Assembly: GCA_966112795.1 (NCBI GenBank)
Contig: CBHWED010000057.1
Span: 1-15,266, forward strand
Origin: Croceibacterium_A sp966112795
GTDB taxonomy: Bacteria > Pseudomonadota > Alphaproteobacteria > Sphingomonadales > Sphingomonadaceae
Length of the DNA: 15,266 bases
Reading direction: 5' to 3'
The position numbers were made by a program, and so were the translations under genes. Below the pieces are notes generated by a model. It saw nothing but the letters and a program-made list of their open reading frames with translations. It made no database searches and was not told the DNA's origin. Numbering within the stretch: the stretch's first letter is position 1; every line of letters begins with the position of its first letter. Of the stretch, positions 6,417 through 13,727 are shown in pieces.

Positions 6417-7175
6417 TCAGCCGCGCGCGGGTAAACCGGCGGCCCTCAGCGCGGCGTGCGCTTCGGCGATCGTGTGGGTGCCGAAATGGAAGATCGAGGC
6501 GGCGAGGACCGCGCTCGCGTGGCCCTCGGTGACACCCTCGACCAGGTGATCGAGCGTACCGACGCCGCCGCTCGCGACCACCGGGATCGACACCGAATCC
6601 GCGATCGCGCGGGTCAGCTTGAGATCGTAGCCGCGCTGGGTGCCGTCGCCGTCCATCGAGGTGACGAGCAGCTCGCCGGCGCCGAGCGCGGCCAGCTTCA
6701 CGGCGTGCTCGACCGCGTCGATCCCGGTCGCGCGGCGGCCGCCATGGGTGAAGATCTCCCAGTGATCGTGGCTCCAGCGCGCATCGACCGAGGCCACGAC
6801 GCACTGGCTGCCGAAGCGCTCGGCGATCTCCGAGACGACCTCGGGCCGCGCCACCGCGGCCGAGTTGACCGCGACCTTGTCCGCGCCCGCGAGCAGCAGC
6901 GCGCGCGCGTCCTCGACCGAACGCACCCCGCCGCCGACGGTCAGCGGCATGAAGCAGACTTGCGCGGTGCGGCGGACCACGTCGAGCAGCGTCCCGCGCC
7001 CTTCGTGGCTGGCTGAGATGTCGAGGAAGCACAGCTCGTCGGCCCCGGCCGCGTCGTACGCGCGCGCCTGCTCGACCGGGTCGCCGGCGTCGCGAAGCTC
7101 GACGAAGTTGACGCCCTTGACCACGCGCCCGTCGGCGACGTCGAGGCAGGGGATGACGCGGATACGGACTGTCAT
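6417..7175 (-). CDS. hisF: Imidazole glycerol phosphate synthase cyclase subunit HisF
   Basis: HisF uses ammonia from HisH to convert PRFAR to imidazole glycerol phosphate and AICAR. The 252-residue (beta/alpha)8 barrel starts with RIRVIPCLDVADGRVVKG. Asp12 and Asp131 correspond to the two catalytic Asp residues of the family. The phosphate-binding loops are visible as VGGGV (80-84) and ASGGVG (201-206), together with SMDGDGT (173-179). A longer upstream frame exists, but the ATG at 7175 fits the family N-terminus and overlaps the preceding small membrane gene by 4 nt (ATGA). Its partner hisH lies about 3.6 kb upstream in the same strand and cluster. Confidence 0.98.
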   Translation of the reverse strand: MTVRIRVIPCLDVADGRVVKGVNFVELRDAGDPVEQARAYDAAGADELCFLDISASHEGRGTLLDVVRRTAQVCFMPLTVGGGVRSVEDARALLLAGADKVAVNSAAVARPEVVSEIAERFGSQCVVASVDARWSHDHWEIFTHGGRRATGIDAVEHAVKLAALGAGELLVTSMDGDGTQRGYDLKLTRAIADSVSIPVVASGGVGTLDHLVEGVTEGHASAVLAASIFHFGTHTIAEAHAALRAAGLPARG

Positions 7176-7441
7176 GTCTCGAGCAGCACTATCAGAAAGC
7201 CAAGGGTAAGCACGGAGAAGATGGCGACCTTGAGCCCGGTGCGCCACCAGAAGGCGCCCGGATCGCGCGAGCGCTCATAGACCACCGCGCCGCGCGCGCC
7301 GCGAAACAGCGCGGTGGTCCATTGCCACTCGGAGCGCGCGACCCCGTCCGCGAAGTCGCGCGCCAGCCGGAACCAGCTCCAGCCGAGGTACAGCAGGCCG
7401 ATCGCGGCGACCACGTGCATGCCGTCCCACGCATGTCTCAC
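7172..7441 (-). CDS. Small two-helix membrane protein, unknown function (89 aa)
   Basis: I do not recognise this protein. It has two predicted membrane helices (about 8-26 and 68-87). Between them is a polar segment containing YERSRDPGAFWWRTGLK, which resembles the YSRQDHPRAFWLVFSAK segment of the next small protein upstream, suggesting the two are related. The GTG start overlaps the stop of that upstream gene by 4 nt (GTGA), and its own stop overlaps the hisF ATG by 4 nt. This is strong evidence that it is a real, translationally coupled gene. An ATG at codon 8 is an alternative start. No link with histidine chemistry is visible in the sequence. Confidence 0.82.
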   Translation of the reverse strand: MRHAWDGMHVVAAIGLLYLGWSWFRLARDFADGVARSEWQWTTALFRGARGAVVYERSRDPGAFWWRTGLKVAIFSVLTLGFLIVLLET

Positions 7442-7650
7442 GCCGGGTTCCGCACGATCAGCGCCGCCGAGAGGATCGCCAGCGCCGCGCTGAGCAGCAC
7501 TTTGGCCGAGAACACCAGCCAGAACGCGCGCGGGTGGTCCTGCCGCGAGTAGGCGCGGAACATCGTCGTCGCCGATCCGCTGCCGAGATTCCGCTGCGCG
7601 TCGAGCGCGATCAGGATTCCGGCGAGCAAGCCGACCGCGATGAGGATCAT
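7438..7650 (-). CDS. Small two-helix membrane protein, unknown function (70 aa)
   Basis: This 70-residue product has a membrane helix at about 1-17 (MILIAVGLLAGILIALD) and a second at about 46-66. The loop between them carries the motif YSRQDHPRAFW, similar in spacing and residues to a segment in the next gene (YERSRDPGAFW). The ATG overlaps the previous gene's stop by 4 nt (ATGA) and its stop overlaps the next gene's GTG by 4 nt. A longer frame reaching 7884 reads antiphase through the previous gene and is not real. The family is unknown to me; the coupling to hisA and hisF neighbours makes coexpression likely. Confidence 0.8.
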   Translation of the reverse strand: MILIAVGLLAGILIALDAQRNLGSGSATTMFRAYSRQDHPRAFWLVFSAKVLLSAALAILSAALIVRNPA

Positions 7651-7922
7651 CGCGCGGAGTCCGTCATCGGACCCGGCGCGGCCACGCGAATCTCGATGGT
7701 GCAAGGCGCGTCGGCACAGTTCGTCCGGTAGAGGTACTCGCCCACGACCAGGAGCGCGCTGAGCAGCAGGCACAGCGTCCAGAATGCCATGATCGTCCAG
7801 TACCGCCCCGGCCGCGTGTCGCGCCGCACGCGGGCCGCGATCAGCGCGGTCTCGCGCGTGCGGATGTCGTGCGTCAGCAACCACCCGATCAGTCCGACGA
7901 ACAGGGCGGCGAGCCAGCCCAT
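7647..7922 (-). CDS. Small two-helix membrane protein with C-terminal Cys pair, unknown function (91 aa)
   Basis: The product has membrane helices at about 2-17 (GWLAALFVGLIGWLLT) and 42-61 (WTIMAFWTLCLLLSALLVVG). A basic loop with RTRETALIAARVRRDTRPGR lies between, and a short tail contains Cys69 and Cys74 (NCADAPC). The basic loop suggests it is cytoplasmic, putting the tail and its Cys pair in the periplasm, where they could form a disulfide. It begins 4 bp after the hisA stop and overlaps the next small gene by 4 nt. It lacks the YxRxxxPxAFW motif of the two following genes. No function can be assigned. Confidence 0.8.
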   Translation of the reverse strand: MGWLAALFVGLIGWLLTHDIRTRETALIAARVRRDTRPGRYWTIMAFWTLCLLLSALLVVGEYLYRTNCADAPCTIEIRVAAPGPMTDSAR

Positions 7923-7926
7923 GCGG

Positions 7927-8655
7927 TCACCCGCGCTCCGCCATCTTGATCGCCGCCGCGAGGTCGAGCCGGCCGTCGTACAGCGCCCGCCCGGTGATCA
8001 CGCCCTCGATCCCCTCGTCGGCGTGGATCGCGAGCATGCGGATGTCGTCGAGGCCCTTGACCCCGCCGCTGGCGATCACCGGCAGCGAGGTGCGCCGCGC
8101 GAGGTCGACCGTGGCTTCGACGTTGCAGCCCTTGAGCAGGCCGTCGCGGCCGATGTCGGTGAACAGCAGGCTGGCGACGCCGGCGTCCTCGAAGCGGCGG
8201 GCCATGTCCTCGACCGGCACGTCGCTGACTTCGGCCCAGCCCTCGGTCGCGACCATGCCGTCGCGCGCGTCGACCGCGACGACGATGCCGCCGTCCCACG
8301 CGCGCGCCATGTCCTTGACGAACTGCGGGTCCTTGAGCGCGGCGGTGCCCATGACCACCCGCGCCACGCCGAGCTTGAACCAGCCCTCGACCGCCGCCGG
8401 CGTGCGGATCCCGCCGCCGAGCTGGACGTAGCCGGGAAAGGCCGCGACGATCGCCTCGACCGCCTCGCGGTTCTCCGCGCGCCCGGCGAACGAGCCGTCG
8501 AGATCGACCACGTGCAGGTGCTGCGCCCCGGCCTCGGCGAACAGCAGCGCCTGCGCGGCGGGGTCGTCGCCGTAGACGGTGGCGCGATCCATGTCGCCTT
8601 CGGCGAGGCGCACGACCTGGCCCTGCTTCAAGTCGATGGCGGGGAATACGATCAT
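7927..8655 (-). CDS. hisA: Phosphoribosylformimino-5-aminoimidazole carboxamide ribotide isomerase HisA
   Basis: HisA isomerises ProFAR to PRFAR, the step before the HisF/HisH synthase. The 242-residue (beta/alpha)8 barrel begins IVFPAIDLKQGQVVRL. Asp8 and Asp129 match the two catalytic Asp residues. Phosphate-binding segments LGGGIR (79-84) and ASGGV (195-199) are present. The ATG at 8655 was chosen because it gives the standard family N-terminus; a GTG seven codons upstream is possible but adds residues not seen in the family. There is no clear Shine-Dalgarno. It follows a hairpin-rich repeat, so hisA may need its own promoter or read-through. Confidence 0.98.
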   Translation of the reverse strand: MIVFPAIDLKQGQVVRLAEGDMDRATVYGDDPAAQALLFAEAGAQHLHVVDLDGSFAGRAENREAVEAIVAAFPGYVQLGGGIRTPAAVEGWFKLGVARVVMGTAALKDPQFVKDMARAWDGGIVVAVDARDGMVATEGWAEVSDVPVEDMARRFEDAGVASLLFTDIGRDGLLKGCNVEATVDLARRTSLPVIASGGVKGLDDIRMLAIHADEGIEGVITGRALYDGRLDLAAAIKMAERG

Positions 8656-8686
8656 CGCGGGCGCGACTATCACCACACCCCTACCT

Positions 8687-8773
8687 CGTCACCCCCGCGA
8701 AAGCGGCGGCCCCGCTTTTCTTCTGGCGCGGCGCTTGGGCGCAAGCGCGGTCCCCGCGTGCGCGGGGATGACG
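8687..8773. repeat. Intergenic palindromic repeat upstream of hisA
   Basis: The ends CGTCACCCCCGCG (8687-8699) and CGCGGGGATGACG (8761-8773) are inverted repeats with one mismatch. The centre contains a smaller hairpin (GCGCTTG...CAAGCGC near 8731-8748). This form, with CGTCA-CCCCGCG ends, is a well-known type of dispersed repeat in alphaproteobacterial genomes. It lies between the GH130 gene stop and hisA and could act as an attenuator or RNA-stability element. It is unrelated in sequence to the repeats at 774-938 and 13728-13918. Confidence 0.8.
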
Positions 8774-8782
8774 CGGTCAGAG

Positions 8783-9937
8783 TTATTGGGAGCCGGGGTC
8801 TTCGGACGGCACGAACGCATCCTTGGGCACATGCGTGATCCGGCACGCGAGGTCCGCCTCGCCGCTCGCCACGACGAAGTGATCGCCCGCATCGGCGATG
8901 CCGGTCGAGAACACCACGTTGTCGAGGTACATCTGCTCCTTGATCGGCTCGGTCAGCTCGGCGCTGCACTCGAGCAGCGGCTCGTGGCTGGTGGCGAGCA
9001 CCTTCCACGGCTCCTCGGGATCGAGCAGCGACCAGTAGGTCCGGTACTTGCCGACGATCTGGTACGGCTCGACCCCGTGCCACAGCGTCAGCCAGCCGCG
9101 CTGCCCGGCGATCTCGGTCAGGATCGGCGGGGTCCCGCCGCCGATCCGCGCGGTCGCCGCGGTGCCGGCGTGCGGGCGGATCGCGGGCTCGATGTGCGGC
9201 ATCCAGTGCAGCGCGTCAGGGCTCGTCGCGTGGTTGATCGAGGGGCCCGAGTGCCACGGGCTGCCCGGCGGATAGGCGAAGAACAGCTGCCCGAGCGGCC
9301 GCGTCTGCGCCCAGTACTTGCCGCCGATCAGGCCCTCGTAGATCAGCATGTCCTTGTTCTGGTGATCGAGCACGATCCCCTCGAAAGTCCAGTCGAGCGC
9401 GTTGTCCGAGCTGTAGAGCGTGGTCGAGTGGCGCTCGGGACTGACCGAGCAGGTGGTCATCAGGTAGCGCCCGTCGACCTTGCTGATCCGCGCGTCCTCG
9501 AGCCCGTAGCACTGCCAGGTGCCCGCCGGCGCGATCGCCTTGTCGTAGTGGAAGGCGACGATCTCGAGCCCGTCGGGGCTCAGCTCGACCGGCAGCAGCC
9601 ACGCGAGCGAGGTCAGCGCCATGACCTTCCAGCCGTAGCCGTGGAGCTCGAACTTGCGCGGGTCGGCGGTGTTCGCGTGCTCGAGCGGCCAGCCGTCGAG
9701 CACGTAGCCCGCCCGCGAATCCCAGCGGATCGCATGGACCTGGCCGTCGAAGATGGCTTCGCGCAGCGCCTCGGCGACGCGCACCATCATGAGCAGGTTG
9801 CCGTTGGGCAGCCGCGTCATGCCCGGGTTGAACGCGCCGAGCACATAGGTCTCGCAATCGAACGCGCCGGCGAGCGGAGACCGGGAAAGATCGATGTCGT
9901 CGGGCGTCAGGACCAGCCGGTCGACTGCAAAGCTCAC
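8783..9937 (-). CDS. Glycoside hydrolase family 130 (mannoside phosphorylase/mannosidase-like) protein
   Basis: GH130 enzymes are five-bladed beta-propellers that cleave beta-mannosides, mostly by phosphorolysis and in some members by hydrolysis. The 384-residue protein shows the family signatures FNPGMTRLPNGNLLMMVR (36-53), YGLEDARI (144-151; Asp148 is the likely general acid), GGGTPPI (266-272), LWHG (285-288) and VVFSTG (341-346). No signal peptide is seen, so it is cytoplasmic, as is usual for phosphorylases. The GTG start overlaps the SDR stop by 4 nt (GTGA), so the two are translationally coupled. The substrate cannot be deduced. Around residues 200-215 the usual Glu-Lys before GKY appears to be replaced (YEGLIGGKYWAQTRP), which might affect phosphate use. 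It is an uncommon guest in a his cluster. Confidence 0.87.
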   Translation of the reverse strand: MSFAVDRLVLTPDDIDLSRSPLAGAFDCETYVLGAFNPGMTRLPNGNLLMMVRVAEALREAIFDGQVHAIRWDSRAGYVLDGWPLEHANTADPRKFELHGYGWKVMALTSLAWLLPVELSPDGLEIVAFHYDKAIAPAGTWQCYGLEDARISKVDGRYLMTTCSVSPERHSTTLYSSDNALDWTFEGIVLDHQNKDMLIYEGLIGGKYWAQTRPLGQLFFAYPPGSPWHSGPSINHATSPDALHWMPHIEPAIRPHAGTAATARIGGGTPPILTEIAGQRGWLTLWHGVEPYQIVGKYRTYWSLLDPEEPWKVLATSHEPLLECSAELTEPIKEQMYLDNVVFSTGIADAGDHFVVASGEADLACRITHVPKDAFVPSEDPGSQ

Positions 9938-10701
9938 TCGTCGGGCACCCGCTGCGTCACCGTCAGCTGGTTGACCACCGCGCGGCGCGGCTGGGTCAGC
10001 ATGAAATGCACCGCCACCGCGATATCCTCGGCGCGCAGCATCTTCTCGGCCTCGATCATCTCGCGCTGCTTGTCGGCGGGAATGTCGGGATACTGGAAGT
10101 CGGCTCCGGTCAGGCCCGGCTCGACCAGCCCGACCTTGATGCCCTTCTTGCCGAGCTCCTTGTGCAGCGCCTCGGCGAAGCCCTGGATGCCCTTCTTCAT
10201 ACCGGCGTAAATCGACGAGCTGCCGCCGAGGCTGTGCGCGCTCATCGAGCCGATGAGGATCAGGTCGCCCTTGTCCTTGAGATGCTGGGCGGCCTTGTAA
10301 GCGCTCATTACGTAGGCGGTGTAGTCGGTCGCCACCGCGTACCAGGCGTCCTCCTCCTTCGTGTCGGTAAGCCCGCCGACCGGGATCGCCGCGTTGACGA
10401 TCGCGATGTCGTAATCGCCGAGCCTTTCTTCGGCTGCCGCGAAAAAGAAGTTCAACCCTTCCTTCTCGGCGAGGTCGACGCTGATCCCATCGCCCTTTCC
10501 GACCTCGTTGATCCGCTCGAGCCCGTCGGCGAGGTGCCGCTCGTCGCGGCCGCAGGTGAAGATCTCGACCCCTTCGGACGCGAGCAGCACAGCGATCGCC
10601 CGGCCGATCCCGGTGGTGCCGCCGGTAATCAACGCCTTGCGCCCTTCGAGCGAGGGCATCTCGGTGTGGGCGTCACGCAAGTTGGGGTCGGCATCGGCCA
10701 T
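9934..10701 (-). CDS. SDR family NAD(P)-dependent oxidoreductase
   Basis: This 255-residue protein is a classical short-chain dehydrogenase/reductase. It has the dinucleotide-binding motif TGGTTGIG (26-33), the structural NAA (103-105), and the catalytic set Ser152, Tyr165 and Lys169 (YAGMK). A PG motif (195-196) follows. Its substrate is unknown. A longer upstream frame exists, but the ATG at 10701 is supported by AGGAG 7 nt upstream. The gene lies 85 bp after hisH and is coupled through a 4-nt overlap to the GH130 gene. A joint role in sugar or glycan metabolism is possible, but this is inference from position only. Confidence 0.93.
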   Translation of the reverse strand: MADADPNLRDAHTEMPSLEGRKALITGGTTGIGRAIAVLLASEGVEIFTCGRDERHLADGLERINEVGKGDGISVDLAEKEGLNFFFAAAEERLGDYDIAIVNAAIPVGGLTDTKEEDAWYAVATDYTAYVMSAYKAAQHLKDKGDLILIGSMSAHSLGGSSSIYAGMKKGIQGFAEALHKELGKKGIKVGLVEPGLTGADFQYPDIPADKQREMIEAEKMLRAEDIAVAVHFMLTQPRRAVVNQLTVTQRVPDE

Positions 10702-10708
10702 GGCATGT

Positions 10709-10713
10709 CTCCT
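10709..10713 (-). promoter_or_regulatory. Ribosome-binding site of the SDR gene
   Basis: AGGAG (within GAAGGAG) on the minus strand is 7 nt from the ATG at 10701. It decides that start over the open frame that continues to 10893 inside hisH. Confidence 0.75.
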
Positions 10714-10786
10714 TCGTGTCGGAGACGAACGGCCGATGGCGCGGTTCCGCTGGGCTAACCTGCGTTTGTCGCTTCGCCGGAACGGC

Positions 10787-11419
10787 TCACGGATTCCACT
10801 CGAGGAAGCGCGCAAGCAGTGCGAGGCCGTAGCTCTGGCTCTTCTCGGGGTGGAACTGCACGCCGACCACGTTGTCGCGCGCGACCGCGGCAACGAGGCC
10901 GCCGCCGTGGTCGGTCATCGCCGCGATGTCGCGCCCGTTCTCGGGGCGGAAATGGTACGAGTGGAGGAAATAGGCCTCGCCCTCCTCGATCAACGCTGCG
11001 CCGTCGCGGCCGTGCGGCGCGGGCGAGACGTCGTTCCAGCCCATGTGCGGGACCTTGATCGCCGGATCGGTGCGCTCGATGATCCGCACTTCGCCGGGGA
11101 TCCAACCGAGGCCCGGGGTCGAGCCGTGCTCGAGCCCTTCGCTGGCGAGCAGCTGCATGCCGACGCAGACGCCGAGGAACGGCACGCCATGGCCGAGCAC
11201 GCGCTCCTCGAGCGCCTCGACCATGCCGGCAATGCCGGTGAGCCCGTCGGCGCAGGCCTTGAACGAGCCTACGCCCGGCAGCACCACGCGCCGCGCGCCG
11301 CGGACGATGTCGGGATCGGCGGTGATCGCCACGCGCTCGGCCCCGGCGGCGAGCAGCGCGTTGTGGACCGAGTGCAGGTTGCCCGCGCCGTAGTCGATCA
11401 GCGCGATCGCTTCAGCCAT
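10787..11419 (-). CDS. hisH: Imidazole glycerol phosphate synthase glutamine amidotransferase subunit HisH
   Basis: HisH hydrolyses glutamine and channels ammonia to HisF. The 210-residue class I amidotransferase has the catalytic triad Cys85 (LGVCVGMQ), His190 and Glu192 (FHPEKS), plus the PGVGSF loop (48-53) and the N-terminal IDYGAGNL (8-15). The ATG at 11419 is preceded by GGAGG 7 nt upstream, located at the 3' end of hisB. The gap to hisB is only 3 bp, so the two genes are one transcription unit. Its partner hisF is separated from it by the SDR, GH130, hisA and small-membrane genes. Confidence 0.98.
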   Translation of the reverse strand: MAEAIALIDYGAGNLHSVHNALLAAGAERVAITADPDIVRGARRVVLPGVGSFKACADGLTGIAGMVEALEERVLGHGVPFLGVCVGMQLLASEGLEHGSTPGLGWIPGEVRIIERTDPAIKVPHMGWNDVSPAPHGRDGAALIEEGEAYFLHSYHFRPENGRDIAAMTDHGGGLVAAVARDNVVGVQFHPEKSQSYGLALLARFLEWNP

Positions 11420-11422
11420 CGG

Positions 11423-12016
11423 TCAGCCTCCGAGCTGGCCCTTGGTCGAGGGCACCGCCCCGCCCTTGCGCGGATCGAGCTCGACCGCCTGGCGCATCGC
11501 CCGGGCGAAGCCCTTGTAGGCGGCCTCGCACACGTGGTGGTTGTTCTGCCCGTAGAGCAGCTGGACATGCAGCGTGATCCCCGCCGCCTGCGCCACCGAA
11601 TGGAACCAGTGCTCGACCAGCTCGGTGTCCCATTCGCCGAGCTTCTCCTGCGTGAACCGCAGCTTCCACACGAGATACGGCCGGCCCGAGATGTCGAGCG
11701 CGACGCGCACCAGCGTCTCGTCCATCGGCGAGTAGGCCATGCCGTAGCGGCCGATCCCGCCCTTGTCGCCGAGCGCCTGGCCGAGCGCCTGGCCGAGCGC
11801 GATCGCGCTGTCCTCGGTCGTGTGGTGCTGGTCGATGTGCAGGTCGCCGTCGACTTTCATCGTCACGTCGATCAGCGAGTGGCGGCTGAACTGCTCGACC
11901 ATGTGGTCGAGGAAGCCGATCCCGGTCGAAACGTCGTAAGTCCCCGTCCCGTCGAGGTTCACCTCGACGAGGATGTCGGTCTCAGCGGTCTTGCGGGCGA
12001 TCCGGCCGGTGCGCAT
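11423..12016 (-). CDS. hisB: Imidazoleglycerol-phosphate dehydratase HisB
   Basis: HisB is a Mn-dependent dehydratase that turns imidazole glycerol phosphate into imidazole acetol phosphate. The 197-residue protein is the monofunctional form, without the histidinol-phosphatase domain. Metal-binding motifs HHTTED (64-69) and NNHHVCEAAYK (158-168) and the GFLDHM motif (34-39) are present. A 12-bp direct repeat at 11771-11794 encodes ALGQ twice in the helix before ALGDKGG, without making the protein unusually long. No Shine-Dalgarno is seen before the ATG at 12016. It is the first gene of the his cluster and is divergent from sspB across 82 bp. Confidence 0.98.
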   Translation of the reverse strand: MRTGRIARKTAETDILVEVNLDGTGTYDVSTGIGFLDHMVEQFSRHSLIDVTMKVDGDLHIDQHHTTEDSAIALGQALGQALGDKGGIGRYGMAYSPMDETLVRVALDISGRPYLVWKLRFTQEKLGEWDTELVEHWFHSVAQAAGITLHVQLLYGQNNHHVCEAAYKGFARAMRQAVELDPRKGGAVPSTKGQLGG

Positions 12017-12024
12017 GGCGACGC

Positions 12025-12052
12025 GCTATACGCGACAAGACATGTCACGCAA
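12025..12052 (-). promoter_or_regulatory. Candidate promoter of the hisB-led his cluster
   Basis: On the minus strand TTGCGT (12052-12047) and TATAGC (12030-12025) are spaced by 16 bp, and 8 nt separate the -10 from the hisB ATG. This would give a leaderless or nearly leaderless transcript, which fits the absence of a Shine-Dalgarno. An 8-bp palindrome GACATGTC (12039-12046) sits in the spacer and could be an operator, though such a short palindrome may be chance. Confidence 0.35.
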
Positions 12053-12098
12053 GCATTGGCGCTTGACCCTGAGGCGCGCCACCGCCACCTAGCCCCCA

Positions 12099-12614
12099 AT
12101 GAGCGACGATACCCCCGACAGTCTCATTCCGTACGACGAGATCGTGCAGGAAGCGTTGCGAGCGGTGGTCGGCCGCGTGCTCGGCTCGGTCGAGCGCTCG
12201 GGCGGCGGGCTGCCGGGCAACCATCATTTCTACATCACCTTCAAGACCGGCGCGCCGGGCGTCTCGATCCCGCAGCACTTGCGCGAGCGCTTCCCCGACG
12301 AGATGACGATCGTGCTGCAGAACAAGTTCTGGGACCTCGCGGTCGACGACCTCGGCTTCCAGGTCGGGCTCAGCTTCAACCAGATCCCGGCCAAGCTGAT
12401 GATCCCGTTCGCGGCGATCACCGCGTTCGTCGATCCGGCGGTCGATTTCGGGCTGCAGTTCCAGGCCGCGGTGACCGACGTCGAGCCGGCCGCGCACGAG
12501 GCCGCGGAGAACGACGCGCGCGAAGGCGACCCGGAACGCCCCGCGGCACCGGGCGTTGGCACCGGCGATGACGGCTCCAACGTGGTCACGGTCGACTTCG
12601 GCCGCAAGAAATAG
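12099..12614 (+). CDS. sspB: ClpXP adaptor protein SspB, alphaproteobacterial type
   Basis: SspB delivers ssrA-tagged and other substrates to the ClpXP protease. The 171-residue protein has the conserved core (about 10-128), with NHHFYITFKTGAPGV (41-55), a typical SspB strand, and NKFWDLAVDDLGFQVGLSF (75-93). A variable acidic linker (about 129-160) follows. The C-terminal end NVVTVDFGRKK (161-171) is the short basic/hydrophobic tail that docks on the ClpX zinc-binding domain. No good Shine-Dalgarno precedes the ATG, and a TTGACC hexamer lies about 30 nt upstream. It is the first gene of a plus-strand run with the unknown gene at 12633 and gmk. Confidence 0.95.
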   Translation: MSDDTPDSLIPYDEIVQEALRAVVGRVLGSVERSGGGLPGNHHFYITFKTGAPGVSIPQHLRERFPDEMTIVLQNKFWDLAVDDLGFQVGLSFNQIPAKLMIPFAAITAFVDPAVDFGLQFQAAVTDVEPAAHEAAENDAREGDPERPAAPGVGTGDDGSNVVTVDFGRKK

Positions 12615-12632
12615 CCGCCCGGTGGCGGTGCG

Positions 12633-13031
12633 ATGAGCCTCCGGCCTCGCAAGCGCGGCACGACGCGCAAGCCCGGTGAGGTTCCCGGCCCGAGCAGCAA
12701 CCCGGCGACCAACCTGCTGATCATGGACATCGCCATGCGCGGCGCCTCGCTGCTCGCCGCGCGCGGGATCGAGAAGGCCGCGCTCACGCTGCGCTACAAG
12801 CCGACCGACGCGGACAAGGTCGTCAAGGGCCGGTCGATGATTGCGACGCTCGCCGCGACCGGCGCCGCGCGCGTCGCGACGCGCTCGGTGGGGGGCCTGC
12901 TGCTGGTCACCGGCGGTCTGCTGACCAAGACCCTGATCGACCGCAGCCTGCGCCCGCGCGAGGCGCGGCGAAAGGGCGACCGCGCGCTCGCCAAGCAGGC
13001 CGCCAAAGCCGACGACGAGAGTAAGGCTTGA
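12633..13031 (+). CDS. Basic protein with a central hydrophobic segment, unknown function (132 aa)
   Basis: I do not recognise this family. The product has a basic N-terminus rich in Arg, Lys and Pro (1-23), a middle part that begins NLLIMDIAMRGASLL (27-41), a Gly/Ala/Leu-rich stretch (about 69-98, with VGGLLLVTGGLLTKT) that could be an amphipathic or membrane helix pair, and a highly charged Lys/Arg/Glu tail. It starts 18 bp after sspB and ends 31 bp before gmk on the same strand, so it is probably cotranscribed with both. The codon use and GC content match the neighbours. Its position might reflect a conserved operon, but that cannot be judged here. Confidence 0.78.
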   Translation: MSLRPRKRGTTRKPGEVPGPSSNPATNLLIMDIAMRGASLLAARGIEKAALTLRYKPTDADKVVKGRSMIATLAATGAARVATRSVGGLLLVTGGLLTKTLIDRSLRPREARRKGDRALAKQAAKADDESKA

Positions 13032-13062
13032 TTTCCGGCCGCGCCCTGCGGCAGGAGCATGC

Positions 13063-13701
<639 letters not shown>

Positions 13702-13727
13702 AAGCCCAAGCGGGAATGGAGCTGCCT

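Noticed and set aside
8579..10210. A 543-codon plus-strand open frame antisense to hisA, GH130 and the SDR gene
   Set aside because: It crosses a palindromic repeat and several gene borders and has the composition of an antisense shadow; the minus-strand genes have clear family motifs.
10702..10786. Possible small gene or terminator between hisH and the SDR gene
   Set aside because: The 85 bp hold the SDR ribosome site but no convincing frame, hairpin or T-run.
10508..12571. A 687-codon open frame on the plus strand, antisense to hisH and hisB
   Set aside because: Its translation is low-complexity (Arg, Ala, Gly, His-rich), has no recognisable domain and runs opposite two certain his genes. 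Long antisense frames are expected at this GC content.
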